DNA of 64,000 nucleotides from Marvania coccoides (taxonomy: Eukaryota > Chlorophyta > Trebouxiophyceae > Chlorellales > Chlorellaceae): contig OY978101.1 of assembly GCA_963854735.1 (NCBI GenBank), forward strand, positions 124,001-188,000. The letters run 5' to 3'. A program made the translations under genes and the position numbers. Shown in pieces: positions 10,218-21,529 of this stretch (positions are counted from its first letter, which is position 1; each line of letters starts with the position of its first letter). The notes under the pieces are model-generated. The model was not told the origin of the DNA. It ran no database searches and saw only the letters and a list, made by a program, of their open reading frames with translations.

Positions 10218-13200
10218 ATGCCGCTCTCGGGCGTCTTGGGTCTCCACACATCAACATCACCACAATGCTCTTTTGACAGGCCAATGGGCGGGATGTCCCT
10301 CTTGCGCGCACGCCAGCACTCTCTACCCCGGATCCTGCGCGCTTCCCGCCTGAGCACCAGCCTGTCCGTCGCGCCTTCTTCGTCAGAAGCGAGTGGGCCA
10401 GCGGCAGTCAACCTTCATCGATGGGCCCCAAATGGCCCCGCCTGGGCCTCCCCGCCGCAGCGCTGGGTGGTGTTCAGCGACCTCCACGTCACGCCGCGCA
10501 CCCTCCCCGTCTGCCTGGACGTGCTGCGCCAGGTCCATGCTGCCGCCGCTGCCCGCGACGCCGGCGTTGCATTTCTGGGGGACCTGTGGCACCACCGCGG
10601 GTCGCTGCCGGTGGAGCCCTTGAACGCGCTGGTGCGGCTGTTGTCGACGGAGTGGGAGCGTCCCACGGTGATGCTTGTGGGCAACCACGACCAGGTAAGA
10701 AAGAGAGGAGGGAAGAAAGAGAGAGAACCGTATTGCCTTTGCCGACGATGGTAATATGCTTGCGATTTTCTCCTTCTGCAACTTAAAATACTGAACGAAT
10801 GAACAATACACTTTTGCTTTTATTAAATAAACAGGTCACCATGGAGGGCCTCAGCCACGCGCTGACGCCGTTGGCCGCCGCCGCCCCTCACCTCATCCAC
10901 GTCTTCGACGGACCCGCGCTCTACGCGGGAGCGCTGTGGCTGCCTTACCGCCGCGACCCCCGCGACCTCGCTGCCGCAATCGCGGCTGCAGAGGCCTCCG
11001 GCGAGCCCCTGTCGGCGGTGCTGGCTCATGTTGACGTGCAAGGGGCCTCCATCAACAACGCGTACCAAGCCAGGGATGGGCTGTCCCCTTCCTTCTTCCC
11101 TGCTGGCATGCCTGTGTATTCTGGGCACTACCACAAGCCGCATACCGTGCCTGGCACTGCAGTGCGCTACGTTGGCTCACCGTACCAAGGTGAGGAGAGG
11201 GAGGGGAATATAGTTTGTGTTTTGTGATAAATTTAAAATGCGTTAGCTAAATTTTCTATAGCTTTTTGAATAGTCTTGCAAGAAAGAGTGCTTCATTTTT
11301 TTGAACGTTTTTGAAAACGCGCGCGTCTCTCTTACTGTTACTCCGCTTCCCAAAACCTCGACGTGCAGTCTCCAGGGCGGAGGCGGGGCAGGTCAAGGCG
11401 CTGCTGGTGCTGGACTCGGCGTGGCAGGTGGTTGAGGAGGTGCCCCTTGACCTGGGACCCCGCCATTTTGACTTGGGCGTTGACACCACACCCGCGCTAC
11501 AGCGACAGCTGGAGCAGCAACAACAGCAGCTGATCCTGGGGGAACTGTCGGCAGAAGAGGCAGCCAGCTTTTCTCCAGATGATGGCGTTTTCTGGGGAGA
11601 TTTGGCAGAGCAGCTGCCCGCGGGGATGCGTTCTGGGGACAGACTGCGCCTCACGCTGCCGCAAGACGCCATAAAAGCCCACAAAAAGGCGCTGGCCAAG
11701 CTGGACAAGGCTGGCATTGCCGTGGAGCTGGTGGCGCAGGCCCCATCGTCTGCTGCCCCCAGGATCGCGGCAGCAGAGACCCTGGGCCCTGCGCAGCTGT
11801 TTGCCGCATACGCGCAAATGCGGGGGATGCCTGCCAGCGCGGTGCGCCGCGGGGAAGAGCTGCTGGCAGCTGCAGCGCGAGAGAACCGCGCGGGCATGCA
11901 CCAGCACACACAGTCGGTGGCCCTTTCTTTTGACTGGGTGGAGGTGGAAGGCTACTTTTCTTTTCGCGAGGTACAGCGGTACGACATGTCTGACCGGGGG
12001 CTGGTGGTGGTGACGGGCAGGGTGGAGGGCAGCACCGGGGTGGAGTCCAACGGCGCTGGAAAGACGGCGCTGGCGATGGCGCCGCTGTGGGCGCTGACCG
12101 GCAACGTTGACGCTCGCTCAGAGGTGGGCACAGGAAGGTGGCTCACCAACGCAGCCGTGGTGAACGAAGATGCCAAGCTGGCGCGCGTGCGGGTGGCGGG
12201 GCGTGCTTCCGGCGTCCCCTTTGAGGTGGAGCGTCGGGTGGTGAGGCGAGGGAAGGGCGGCGGTCTGAGCTTTGCGTGGGGCGGCGAAGACCGCACCGCT
12301 GCAGAGATTCGGCTCACGCAGGCCGCGATGGACGCCGCGCTGGGGACGCAGCTGCTGGGGCGGGTGGCTTTCTACGGCCAGAGCGAGATCACGGCGCTGC
12401 TTGAGTCTCGGGACAAGGACTTTAAAGGGGAGCTGGGGAAGATTGTGGACCTGGAGGTGTGGGAGGACGCGAAGAACAGGTCGCGGGGGGCGTTGACGGC
12501 GGCCAAGGCTGCAGCGACGGACGCTGGGGGCGAGTTGAAGGTTCGGAGGGAGTATCTGGAACGGGATGTTGCTGAAATAGAAAGGCTGGAGGCTGAGAGG
12601 GCGGTGGAGCTGGCACGCAGAGATGAACTGATGGCCCGAGGCAGGGCGTCAGCGGCGTCAGCGGCTGGCGAGCTGCAGTGGGCCAGGCGGAGGCTAGCAA
12701 CGACAGTGGCCCAGGCTGCAGCGTGGCTGGGCTCCCACCCACCGCCCGCGCTGCCTGAGGCGGGAGAGTTGAACCATACGGAGTTTGACGACGGCCGCAG
12801 CCAGAGCGCAGCGCTGCACGCGGAGTTGGGCGCAGCCAGGACGCGGCTGGGGGCGGCCCAGGCGGAGCTCACTGCCAAGGCGCGGCAGCTCAAGGTGTAC
12901 CGATCTGTGTCCACCGCCGCGGTTTGCGAGAGCTGCCTGCAGCCCATCTCTGCGCATCAAGCTGGAGAGACGCTGGGGAGGCTGCACGAGGAGCATGCTG
13001 CGGCAGCGGCAGCAGAGCGTGCAGTGGCGGCAGAGGTGGCAGCCGTCGCAGGGAGGCTGGAGCGAGCGGAGGTGGAGGCACGGAAGGAGCGGGAGCGGCG
13101 CAGCAGGGATGCGCAGGCTGCGGCAGTGGAACGTGCGGCGGCGGTGGGGGAGCGGCGGCAGACTGAGCAAGGTGTGGCCGAGGGCCGCCAATGGCTGGAA

Positions 13201-14103
13201 GCGGCGGGCGTCACGCTGGCTGAGCTATCCGCCGAGCTTTCGCTGTCGTTTTCTTCTTCTTCTGAAGAAGAAGAAGAGGTGGGAAAGGGCGACAGTTTAT
13301 GTGGCGATGGCGTGCTGCAGCAGCTGGCGTCCAGCCTGCGCAGCTGCGCCGCTGCGTGCTCTTCTGCCCAGGTCGCCGCCAAAATGAGTCTGGCGGAGGT
13401 GCGCGCCGCTGCCCGCGACACCAGCCCCCTGGACTCTGAGATTCGGCGGTGCAGGGCTCGAGCAGTGGAGGATGCAGCAGAGGTGGAAAGACTCGTCGGC
13501 AGCCTCACAGCCATCGATGCGCAGGTGGCCGACCTGAAGGCAGTCGACGACGCGTTCAAGCCCTCCGGCGTGACGTCCTACGTGATCGAAGCCTCCCTGG
13601 GGGCACTGCAAGACAGCGCCAACCGCCACCTGGCGGTGCTGTCCCCCGATTTGACCCTGGAGCTGTCTGCCACCAAACCCAGCACCGCCAAGGGCGGCGA
13701 CGGGTCCGCGGAGATAGAGCAAGTGAGCAAGCGGGTGCTGGTGCGGGTGCCGGGGTCTACCGAGCTGCGCCCCCGCTCGGTGCAGCAACTCAGCGGCGGG
13801 GAGCGCCGGCGGGTGGCTCTGGCGCTGGCGCTGGGCTTCACCGAGCTGGCGGCGCGGCGGGGACGGCTGCGGTGTGAGCTGCTTGTGCTGGATGAGGTGA
13901 TGCAGTATTTGGACGGCGAGGGGTGCGCTGCGCTTGCCGGGCTGCTGCGTGGACTTGACCCTGGATTTGGCACCGTGCTGGTGGTGGCGCAGGCCAACTC
14001 GTTCATGACCAGGGCGTTTGACGCTGTGGACGTGGTGGTGCGGGGGCGGGAGCGGGGGTCTGTGATTGAGCGAGGAGGAGGAGGAGGCGCGGCATGGAAA
14101 TAA
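10218..14103 (+). CDS. SbcD-SbcC (Mre11-Rad50 type) fusion protein, probably organellar
   Basis: Exons 10218-10694, 10835-11189 and 11369-14103 join in frame into about 1188 residues. The N-terminal third is an SbcD-type metallophosphatase: FSDLHVTP (D88, H90), GDLWHHRG, GNHDQ (residues 155-159) and GHYHK (about 256-260), ending in the SbcD-like tail GSPYQ-SRAEAGQ. The remainder is SbcC/Rad50-like: Walker A NGAGKT (K509), long Glu/Ala coiled coils around a zinc hook CESC (C797, C800), ABC signature LSGGERRR (about 1085) and Walker B LLVLDE (D1119). SbcCD/MR complexes process hairpin and blocked DNA ends. Usually the two activities are separate proteins. The start is ambiguous (ATG 10113, 10218 or 10287); each gives an Arg/Ser-rich, targeting-like N-terminus. 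The acidic run in the coil is encoded by a perfect CTT/AAG palindrome near 13,250. Confidence 0.88.
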
Positions 14104-14351
14104 AATAATAATAAATAGCAGGGTGCACCACATCATCACGTGGTGATGGGTGAGAAATGGTTTTATATGAAAAATGCGTTTTTGAACAAATGAAATATTA
14201 CAATGTTTTTCTAGGTGCTTGTGGAAAATCTGCAGGGAAAAAAGCAGACTATCAAACACAAAGATGAGCAGATGAACGTTTGGGGGTTGAGCGTTGAAAA
14301 AAACTACGAAAATGGGGGAAAAAAGATGAAGTTTCTCCGTTTAAGCGCTTC

Positions 14352-15061
14352 TCAGCTCAGGGCCTGGGCCACGATGTGCATGCGGTGCTCCTGCTCCAGC
14401 CCTGGCAGGCGGCGGTGCAGGCAGCACAGCATGAAGCGGATTACCAGCTTTGTCTCTTCGTCAAGCAGCGGAAAGAACCGCGCTACATGCTGCGGCGAGC
14501 TCTTGTACACCGCCAGTATCGTTCCCCGGGCAGTTCAGCGGGGGCTTCGAAAAGCTGCGATAACCAGCTTTCACCAGCATAAATACCATTTTCGGCGAAA
14601 CAGTTCGGTTAATAATAGTGCGTATCCGCAGTTTCGCCGCTTCCAGGTGTCCATGGGATGCACAGACGCGCAGAGCGGTCTCGCCTCCAGCATGTGCATC
14701 GTTGATGCCCAAGCCAGTATTGTCGAGCACAAAGGCCACAGAGTTGGTGTGGCCTCCCTCAGCGGCGCTGAGCAGCAGGCGGTCGTCATGGCCCCCAGCG
14801 TCAAGGGGCTTCAGCATGGCAGTGTTTCCTCGAAAAGCGGCATGGCCAGAGGCGATAAAGCCAGCAAATGCATCTATGGCTCCAATTATCAGCAGCAGCT
14901 TCAGAACATCGGCATGGCCAGCAGCTGCCGCGGGAAAATGAGTGCGGTGCCGCCTTCCTCTCCAGCCCCAGCCTCAAACAAAGCAGCGGCGCCAGAAGCA
15001 AGCAGGCGCTCCAGCTCCGCTAGATTCCCCGTGGCCGCAGCCTTGGAAAGGTTCAAAATGG
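14352..15061 (-). pseudogene. Ankyrin-repeat pseudogene (paralogue of the 38.5-kb gene)
   Basis: Read on the minus strand, this matches the ankyrin protein at 38.5 kb from near its N-terminus (AAATGNLAELERLLASG) through GGTALI, AAAGHADVLKLLL, SVAFVLDNT, VKAGYRSF, LAVYKSSPQ and a terminal MLCCLHRRLPGLEQEHRMHI ending at TGA 14354-14352. The match needs at least three frame changes (near 14,945, 14,815 and 14,530) and lacks the start ATG. Several repeats are missing. It lies about 250 bp downstream of the SbcD-SbcC-like gene in convergent orientation. It shows no poly-A tract, so it is probably a decayed DNA duplicate and not a retrocopy. Confidence 0.8.
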
Positions 15062-16000
15062 TGTGTTTTGGTTGTAAAGCGGATTTTTCTTGAGCGACGT
15101 TAATGAGAAGGCCGGGGCGGGGGTAACTGAAAAAATCGTCCTATATTTTTTTTTACTTCAAAATATTTTTTTAGAATTAGAAGCTTGTCAGGCACATAAC
15201 TACTATTCAGTACCTCAATGTTAGTCTAAAATATTTTTGGAGAAAAAATTGCGTATGGCCCCGTAGCTGCGCAAGAAAAAAGCAGGGCCCTCTCATTCAG
15301 TTTGAACTGTTGAAAATCCAGCTCGTTAAGAGGAAATGCGCATGCATTCATTACGTACACATGTTACATGTTAATAGCAATTTCAGACTTCATTTTAAAA
15401 ACGGCGAAATGAAATTACCTGCAGCATGTCAGTTGACGCTTCCTGTGTTTGTACTTGTAAGCAAACCATGTTTGGAAGGCAGTTAAATAAACAGCTCATG
15501 CTTGCAATACTGTTTGAACATCCGTTCTTCATCGATTTAACATTGGATGGCCTAATTCTTTTTGAGAACAGCAATCGCAGCTCAGTTTCCCAACCAAGTG
15601 GGACAAGTTGCTGCGCTGCTGTCTTGCCAGGCGTCGTGTCGACGGTGATGCCAGTGCATGCGTAGGCAAAGCTGGAGAAAGGCAGGGGTTGGTGGTCAAC
15701 CATGGTGGTCTTACAAAAAACTTCTTTGAATTTGAATACCGGTACCTCCACCACTCTTTTTTTTTTAAACTCTATTGGAAGGGTTTTTAATGCAGCAACG
15801 CTATTTATTAAATAATCGCATTTTTTTTAATTTATATAGGGCTGTGCACGTGTTTGCGGCGCGGGCCACACTTCTTCTGATCTCTCAATTGAATTAAATA
15901 TTTCGCTTCGGGGATTTCGCCAGCGTAAATATAGTTTCCATCTATCTCAAATTAAAGCCGCAATCTGCGACTCTAATATAACGCGAGACGGCCTCCCAAG
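15062..16000. other. Intergenic spacer
   Basis: AT-rich. A 119-residue minus-strand frame at 15395-15754 has non-coding composition and matches nothing I recognise. The last part is the AFG1 upstream region. Confidence 0.5.
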
Positions 16001-17788
16001 ATGTGGCCGCTGCGCCGGTTGCTGTCATCGACCACATCTGCCGTCAGCTCTTCCCCTCGCGCTGTTCCCAACCTGGTCCACCGATACGAAGAGCTGCTGA
16101 AGGAGGGCGTGTTGCGGCCCGACGCCTCCCAGCTGCGCTGCCTGGGCCGCCTGCAGGGGCTGCTGGAGGAACTGAGCGTCTACGGCGACAAGCTCCGCTC
16201 ATTCGAGACAGCCTGCAGGCAGCGGGAGGCCGCCATGGGCAAGGAGCTGCCTCAGGTCACCCGCGACGTGGAGCGAGAGATGCAGCGTGGCAGCAGCAGC
16301 AGCAGCAGCCTGCTGTCTCGATTTTTTGGCACCGCCGACAGTTCGGCTGAAGAAGCAGCTTCCAGGCGGCGTGCGGTGGAGGCTGCAGTGCATGCGCGCT
16401 TGGTGGAGCTTGTGGGCCCCCCGCCGACCGCCCCATGGGCCCCCAGGGGCGTCTACCTTCACGGTTCAGTAGGCAGCGGGAAAACTCTGCTGCTGGACAT
16501 GCTGTTTGCCGCCGTGGCAGAGAGCGAGGCGCTGCCGCTGCGCCGCCGGCTGCACTGCAACGCCGCGCTTTTGGAGCTGCACTCTCGCATGCACCAGCTG
16601 GAGGGCGCGGCCGCTGCCGCCACGGCTGAGCGCGACGTTGCCAAGCACGCCAAGGTGGCTCGCATTGCGCAGCGGCGGCTGGCGAGGGAGCGAATGGCCT
16701 CAACGCCAGACGAGTTTTCCCGCGGGATCGCCGCCTCCAACGCCGCCGTGATGCTGCGCGCTGCGCGGTCTTTGCTGCGTGGAGAACCGCCCGGCGGTCT
16801 TTATTTTTCGTCGCCGCCCTTTGTCGGGCCCTCCCTCGCCTCCTCGGCGCTGCTGTGCTTTGACGAGCTTCAGACCACCGACCCCTTCAACGTGGCAGCA
16901 CTGAAGGCGTTGACTGAGGCGGCTTTGGCAGATGGCGGCACCCTCGTGGCGACATCAAACAGAGCGCCGGCGCAGCTCAGCCCGCACGGCCTTCACGAGG
17001 CCATGTTTGAGCACTTTGTGGACACCCTGCACTCTGGCTGCGACGTCATTGAGCTCAGCTCCGCCACAGACTATCGCAGGCGCGATTGGGAGCAAACAAC
17101 CAGCAACGCGCACCAACGCTCGGCTGCCAGCGGAACCTTCTTTTACCCCCTGAACGACCGCTCAGAAGAGCTGCTGGAGGCTGCGTGGGGCGCGCTGCCC
17201 GGCACCGACAGCACCGCGCATTTGCGTGTCCCTGTCATGTTTGGCCGCAGCCTGGAGGTGCGTCGCCACCGTGGCGGCGGGGCAGCATGGTTTGCGTTTG
17301 ACGAGCTGTGCGCCCGCCCGCTGGGCCCCTCCGACTACGTGGCCCTGGCTGCCCGCTTCCACACCGTCTTCATCTCTGGCGTGCCCGCCATGTCCATGCG
17401 ACTAAGGGACAAGGCGAGGCGGTTCATCACCCTGGTGGATGAGGTGTACAACCAAAGGGGGCGGCTGGTATGCTCGGCAGCGGTGGAGCTGGACGACCTG
17501 TTCACTGGGGTTGGACCTGAGGCGGGGGAGGAGCCGCTGGTGGACCTGGAGGGGCTGCAATTTGAGCGGGCAGGGGACGAAGAGGCGGAGCACGCACGGC
17601 TGGCGGAGAGGATGGCGGCAGGGGGGCTGGGAGGGGAGGAGGAGCGGTTTGCGTTTGCGCGGGCGGTGAGCCGGCTGCATGAGATGCAGTGCGACGAGGG
17701 AGGGGGAGGGATGTATTGGCGGCTGAGCGAGGCAGCGGCAGAGGCAGTGGCTGGACAGCAGCCAGTGAAACGAACCTTCCCGCTTTGA
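16001..17788 (+). CDS. AFG1/LACE1-type mitochondrial AAA+ ATPase
   Basis: A single exon of 595 residues, normal for the AFG1 (LACE1/ZapE) family. Family members are mitochondrial ATPases that help turn over respiratory-chain subunits. The N-terminus (MWPLRRLLSSTTSAVSSSPR) is a typical mitochondrial presequence. Walker A is GSVGSGKT (from residue 155) followed by LLLDMLF; Walker B is LLCFDELQTTD (D288), then VATSNR and a FYPL segment. The C-terminal region carries the family's ARFHTVFISGVP, RDKARRFITLVDEVYN and LDDLFTG blocks. A Ser run (about 96-102) and a mobile loop differ from bacterial ZapE. The last 130 codons are duplicated at 21.5 kb, marking the left edge of a segmental duplication. 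Confidence 0.93.
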   Translation: MWPLRRLLSSTTSAVSSSPRAVPNLVHRYEELLKEGVLRPDASQLRCLGRLQGLLEELSVYGDKLRSFETACRQREAAMGKELPQVTRDVEREMQRGSSSSSSLLSRFFGTADSSAEEAASRRRAVEAAVHARLVELVGPPPTAPWAPRGVYLHGSVGSGKTLLLDMLFAAVAESEALPLRRRLHCNAALLELHSRMHQLEGAAAAATAERDVAKHAKVARIAQRRLARERMASTPDEFSRGIAASNAAVMLRAARSLLRGEPPGGLYFSSPPFVGPSLASSALLCFDELQTTDPFNVAALKALTEAALADGGTLVATSNRAPAQLSPHGLHEAMFEHFVDTLHSGCDVIELSSATDYRRRDWEQTTSNAHQRSAASGTFFYPLNDRSEELLEAAWGALPGTDSTAHLRVPVMFGRSLEVRRHRGGGAAWFAFDELCARPLGPSDYVALAARFHTVFISGVPAMSMRLRDKARRFITLVDEVYNQRGRLVCSAAVELDDLFTGVGPEAGEEPLVDLEGLQFERAGDEEAEHARLAERMAAGGLGGEEERFAFARAVSRLHEMQCDEGGGGMYWRLSEAAAEAVAGQQPVKRTFPL

Positions 17789-18059
17789 TACACGGATACA
17801 AACCTGTAGTTTAGTTTCATTTTTTTCAATGAGCAGCTTTTTTTTTTCAGCTGTGCTTGATGATATTTTGGTTTTGATTTATCTTAACGTTAACATCGGC
17901 AGATATAAAGACTTACTGCTGGGCCCAGGGTGGGAGGCTCAATGTGTCGTTTGGGGCAGCTGGAGTGCGCTGGAAGTGAGGATTGAAGAGCATGGGAGGC
18001 CAATTGTTGCACTGGGCTATTTTAATTAATTAATTAACTAATTAATTGTATTGTTTTTA

Positions 18060-18850
18060 ATTTTCACATTATTTAAAATACTATTTTACTACTAGTAGTA
18101 CCCGGGTAATAAAATATATAACGCCTTCGTAGTATTATTACCATCAAGCTTGCCCTATATTTTATCAATGCAGGTGTTGCAAGGAGGGTAGGGCGTGCTG
18201 CAAGGGAGGAGGGAGGGAAAGTAGGTAAGTTTACCATGGTGATAGGTAGTACATATACTTAATGCATGCAGCCTGGCTTACTTTTTTTTCTGAAGCCTGG
18301 CCACCAATTCGGCAATGCAAGCCCTGCATAAGCCCTGCATAAGCCTGGGTTTTTTAGCTGTAGGCTTACAATAGGCTTACATATTTTTGGTACGCCTAGG
18401 GTAAGCCTATCCACAAGCCTGCCGTAAGCAATTTCGTAAGCCCTGCATAAGCACCCGCCCATCGCCGCCCCCGTTGGAAGGCTCGTTGGATTTCCCGCTG
18501 GGTCCCCGTTGGGTGGGTTGGGTGGAGCGGGGAATGTTCCTTCGAAACGCAACGAAGCCATCCATCGGGATCCAACGCACAGCTCAATTGTTCAGCTGGG
18601 CCAGAATGCAGCATATTTGTGAGAAAAGAGTTTCTTCGCCGCCCTGTTCTGCGCAACAGATGATCTAAGATTATTTTCTATTTTGCTTCCCAACAGTTTA
18701 GCAAGGTGGTGGTCCTGCCACGCAAAATTGTTAATCCAGAGCACGGCAGGTTATTTTTTGTTTTCCCTCGCCCTCTCTTGCGTCGCACTGAGCAGGGTCA
18801 AGCCCGAATCCAAGCTAAACTTTGCACTTCTAGAGGACACCCAGCGGAAG
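18060..18850. other. Spacer with AAGCC/GGCTT repeat cluster (copy 1)
   Basis: From about 18,270 to 18,455 the motif AAGCCTG/TAAGCC recurs about a dozen times in both orientations, including two direct GCCCTGCATAA units. 18,690-18,770 could contain a small exon (FSKVVVLPRKIVNPEHG, preceded by an AG acceptor and followed by a GT donor) of the gene that follows. The corresponding region of copy 2 is 24,865-25,656. Confidence 0.5.
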
Positions 18851-19534
18851 GAACATCCTGGACCAGCTGCAGCTCTCGCGCCTGGCGGTGGATTGCGTGC
18901 TGGCGTTCAATGTGCGGCTGTTCTGCGCGGGGCCGTGCACCCGCGCCAGCCCTGGCGCCGTGGCTGTGTTCGTGGGGCTACTGCTGCTGGAGGCGCTGGC
19001 GGAACTGTTCAATATGAACACTGGGCAGCGGCTGATGTTCGCATCCTATGGCGACATCGCCAGGATGCTGCCCAGCGGGGTGGTTGGCAGGAAGAGCCCC
19101 CTCTCCCTCCCCCGCGGCCCCCTGGTCAACGTGCCGGGACTGCTCGCTGGCGCTGGGCGGCGGCTGGCGGCGGCGGCGGCAGAGGAGTGCCCACAGCTGC
19201 GGCCTTACTTGGCCTCGGTGCAGGGTCTCCTCACGGAGGCTTCCTTGGCAGGCATCTGGCTGCAGCCCGGCGAGTGCTTCCTGCACCCGTCGCGGTTCTG
19301 CAACGCCCCGCAGGAAGTGGTGGCGGGAACCGCCCGCCTGGTGGATGCGCTGCGGCTGCACGGCCACGACCTGCCGCAGCAGATCGATGCTGCGCTGGCC
19401 GAGGACCTCAAGACAAAGTGGGGGAGGCAGCACGGCGCAGCCAAGGCGCTGGAGGGGCGCTCTGGGGAATTATACGTGGCGGCGCGGAGCGGTGCTCACA
19501 GCAGGAGCGCGGAGCGGCGGCTGGCATACACGCA
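18851..19534 (+). CDS. Hypothetical protein exon, left arm of palindrome, copy 1
   Basis: An AG at 18849-18850 precedes an open, GC-rich frame beginning NILDQLQLSRLAVDCVLAF. It continues with a hydrophobic helix (AVAVFVGLLLLEALAELF), an NTGQRLMFASYGDIARMLPSG block and a basic tail (KWGRQHGAAKALEGRSGELY). Here the frame runs on into antisense of the other arm. In the relative at 34.4 kb it stops right after the equivalent of YTQW (TGGTGA against TGGTGC here), so the natural stop is probably lost. The 5' exons are uncertain. I do not recognise the family. Confidence 0.4.
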
Positions 19535-20173
19535 GTGGTGCGCGGAGAAATACGCACTGGTGTATGCCAGCCGCCGCTTCGCGCTCCTGCTGTGCGCGCC
19601 GCTCCGCGCCGCCACGTACAACTCCCCAGAGCGCCCCTCCAGCGCAGTGGCAGCGCCGTGCTGCCTCTCCCACTTGGTCTTCAGGTCCTCGGCCAGGTCG
19701 GCGTTCATCTGCTGCGGCAGGTCGTGGCCGTGCAGCCGCAGCGCATCCACCAGGCGGGCGGTTCCCGCCACCACTTCCTGCGGGGCGTTGCAGAACCGCG
19801 ACGGGTGCAGGAAGCACTCGCCGGGCTGCAGCCAGATGCCTGCCAAGGAAGCCTCCGTGAGGAGACCCTGCACCGAGGCCAAGTAAGGCCGCAGCTGTGG
19901 GCACTCCTCTGCCGCCGCCGCCGCCAGCCGCCGCCCAGCGCCAGCGAGCAGGCCCAGCACGTTGACCAGGGGGCCGCGCTGGAGGAACGCATGGCTCTTC
20001 CTGTCAACCATCCCACTGGGCAGCATCCTGGCGATGTCGCCGTAGGATGCGAATATCAGCTGCTGCCCAGTGTTCAGGTTGAACAGTTCCGCTAGCGCCT
20101 CCACCAGCAGTAGCCCCACGAGCACAGCCACGGCGCCAGGGCCGGGGTGGGAGCAGGGCCCCGCGCAGAACAG
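18918..20173. repeat. Long palindrome, copy 1 (614-bp arms, 28-bp spacer)
   Basis: Left arm 18918-19531, right arm 19560-20173, spacer 19532-19559. The arms are reverse complements with scattered differences: IDAA against MNAD codons, and different codons before GPLVNV. Transcription through it would give a hairpin RNA of about 1.25 kb. Confidence 0.9.
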
Positions 20174-20455
20174 TCGCCGTAGGATGCGAACGCGCACAGG
20201 TCCCCAGAGCGCCCCTTCAACGCAGCGGCAGCGCCGTGCGGCTTCCCACTTGGCCACCATGACGACGGCCACATTGGCTGCTTCGCCTACAATTGAAATA
20301 GCAAGAAAATGGATGAGGAGGGGCAGAGCGAGAGATCTTTGTGCTCTCTGTGGAGGGGAAAATTTTGATGGGAGTGGAAACCTAAATGGCGATGCATGCA
20401 TGGGGAAGCGGATGCTGTGAGCTGGAGAGGGGCTTACCTTGTCAAAGAAATACAT
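19560..20455 (-). pseudogene. Inverted second copy of the hypothetical gene (right arm, copy 1), chimeric 5' end
   Basis: On the minus strand the right arm repeats the hypothetical protein from RLFCAGPC onward. Upstream of the arm the sequence does not follow the left copy. It joins to another fragment of the same family's tail (KWEAARRCRC, or HGAAAALKGRSGDL in another frame) and, across a possible GT-AG intron, to a short exon MYFFDK at 20455. This reads as a rearranged chimera and not a normal gene. Confidence 0.45.
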
Positions 20456-21129
20456 TTAAATTAAAACAAGGGCAGCCGCTGAATAATCGGGGCAACATGG
20501 GCAGCTGTGGACCAAGGACTTGGGGAAGGGTTCCCTCGGAAGAAACAAATATTTGCGGTCAAAACCGCACCATTTTGGAGCTTTAAACCAATGATTATAC
20601 TTTTATGAACCCTCAAAGGCTGGGGACTGGCACTGAGCACCCTTGCTTGGGACTCATCAAATTAAACATTTTTTTTTTAAAGAAGTTGTCCAAGAGCTCT
20701 TTCTATGCGGCTTCCTGGCCTCCATAGTGCGATCACGGCATCATCGTTTCGGGCGTCAACGCTTCCGTGGTGGCCAGCGGCGGCAAGAGGTTGAAAAACC
20801 GGCGGCAAGCGGTTGAGAGACCGGCGGCCAACACTGCAAAAGCGCACCGAAATGCGCTTTTGGAGGATCTATGCCGATTTATACGGGAATAATGGGAGCG
20901 GCGGCAAAAGAGATGTCGAATTATTTTGTTTAGACGTTTTAACAAGTGACAAGCGGTGACGATGAACGGCATAACTCTTCCATGAGGAAACAACAGCCTG
21001 ATGAAGTGGTAAATTTGTGAAATGTTAAAAGCTGAATGCTGAGCGTAACTAAAATTTACACATTGAAAAAAAAATCGACGTTTGTTTTGAGTTTCAACAT
21101 TTACAACGCTCGGTGAACACAATAAAATG
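20456..21129. other. Spacer (copy 1)
   Basis: AT-rich spacer between the palindrome and the truncated GT64. It has no supported exon. It is repeated at 27,262-27,933. Confidence 0.55.
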
Positions 21130-21529
21130 TTACAAGAAGATGCAGCTGACGCTTTTGATGAAGCAGATTGGTCTTCCATCTCGTTGTTCGCTCCACCGTA
21201 TCTCCTCTCGAGGCAGCTCCGCCCCCACCCCGGCTGGCAGCCCCTTTCTGCGAATGAACCTTGCAAATTCTGTGGAACAATGCTCGCGCTTGGCCTGGTG
21301 CGCGGCGGAGTTCCTGCTGATCCCCACATTTGTCATCATCCACAGGTCCATGCGCCGCCGCGGCCGCACGTACTTGGCCACCGGGGTGGTGAGAATGCCG
21401 CCGCCGCCCTGCAGCTTGACTGCCGCCGCCGCTGCAACGTAATTCATCAAAATGTCCTCGCAGTTGAACAGCCGGTCCACCACGCCGCGACCAAACGTCG
21501 CAAACTCGTCCTGCGTGCGCCAGTAGTCC
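21130..21529 (-). pseudogene. Truncated GT64 glycosyltransferase (C-terminal third)
   Basis: Identical, apart from a few changes, to the last about 130 codons of the intact GT64 gene at 27934-29061 (from DYW to the stop). It is cut at the duplication junction and then fused to antisense AFG1 DNA, so it lacks the membrane anchor and the DxD region. It retains FNCEDILMNYVA. Product of the tandem duplication. Confidence 0.9.

Larger units (their letters stand above)
17392..21529. repeat. Tandem segmental duplication, copy 1 (about 4.1 kb)
   Basis: From GTCC at 17392 inside AFG1 to GTCC at 21526-21529, this DNA is repeated almost base for base at 21526-28333 once the 2.67-kb insertion there is removed. 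It contains the AFG1 3' end, a spacer, a palindromic hypothetical gene pair and the 3' part of a GT64 gene. Confidence 0.93.

Noticed and set aside
15395..15754. A 119-residue minus-strand protein upstream of AFG1
   Set aside because: The DNA is AT-rich and has no splice partners or recognisable domain; it looks like chance.
18683..20095. A 470-residue plus-strand open frame across the first palindrome
   Set aside because: It is an off-frame reading of both arms; its composition (Gly/Ala/Arg/Gln) is that of a shadow of the hydrophobic-helix frame.
20733..21329. A 198-residue minus-strand frame (also at 27537-28133)
   Set aside because: It overlaps the GT64 coding region in another frame and otherwise covers AT-rich spacer; a shadow.
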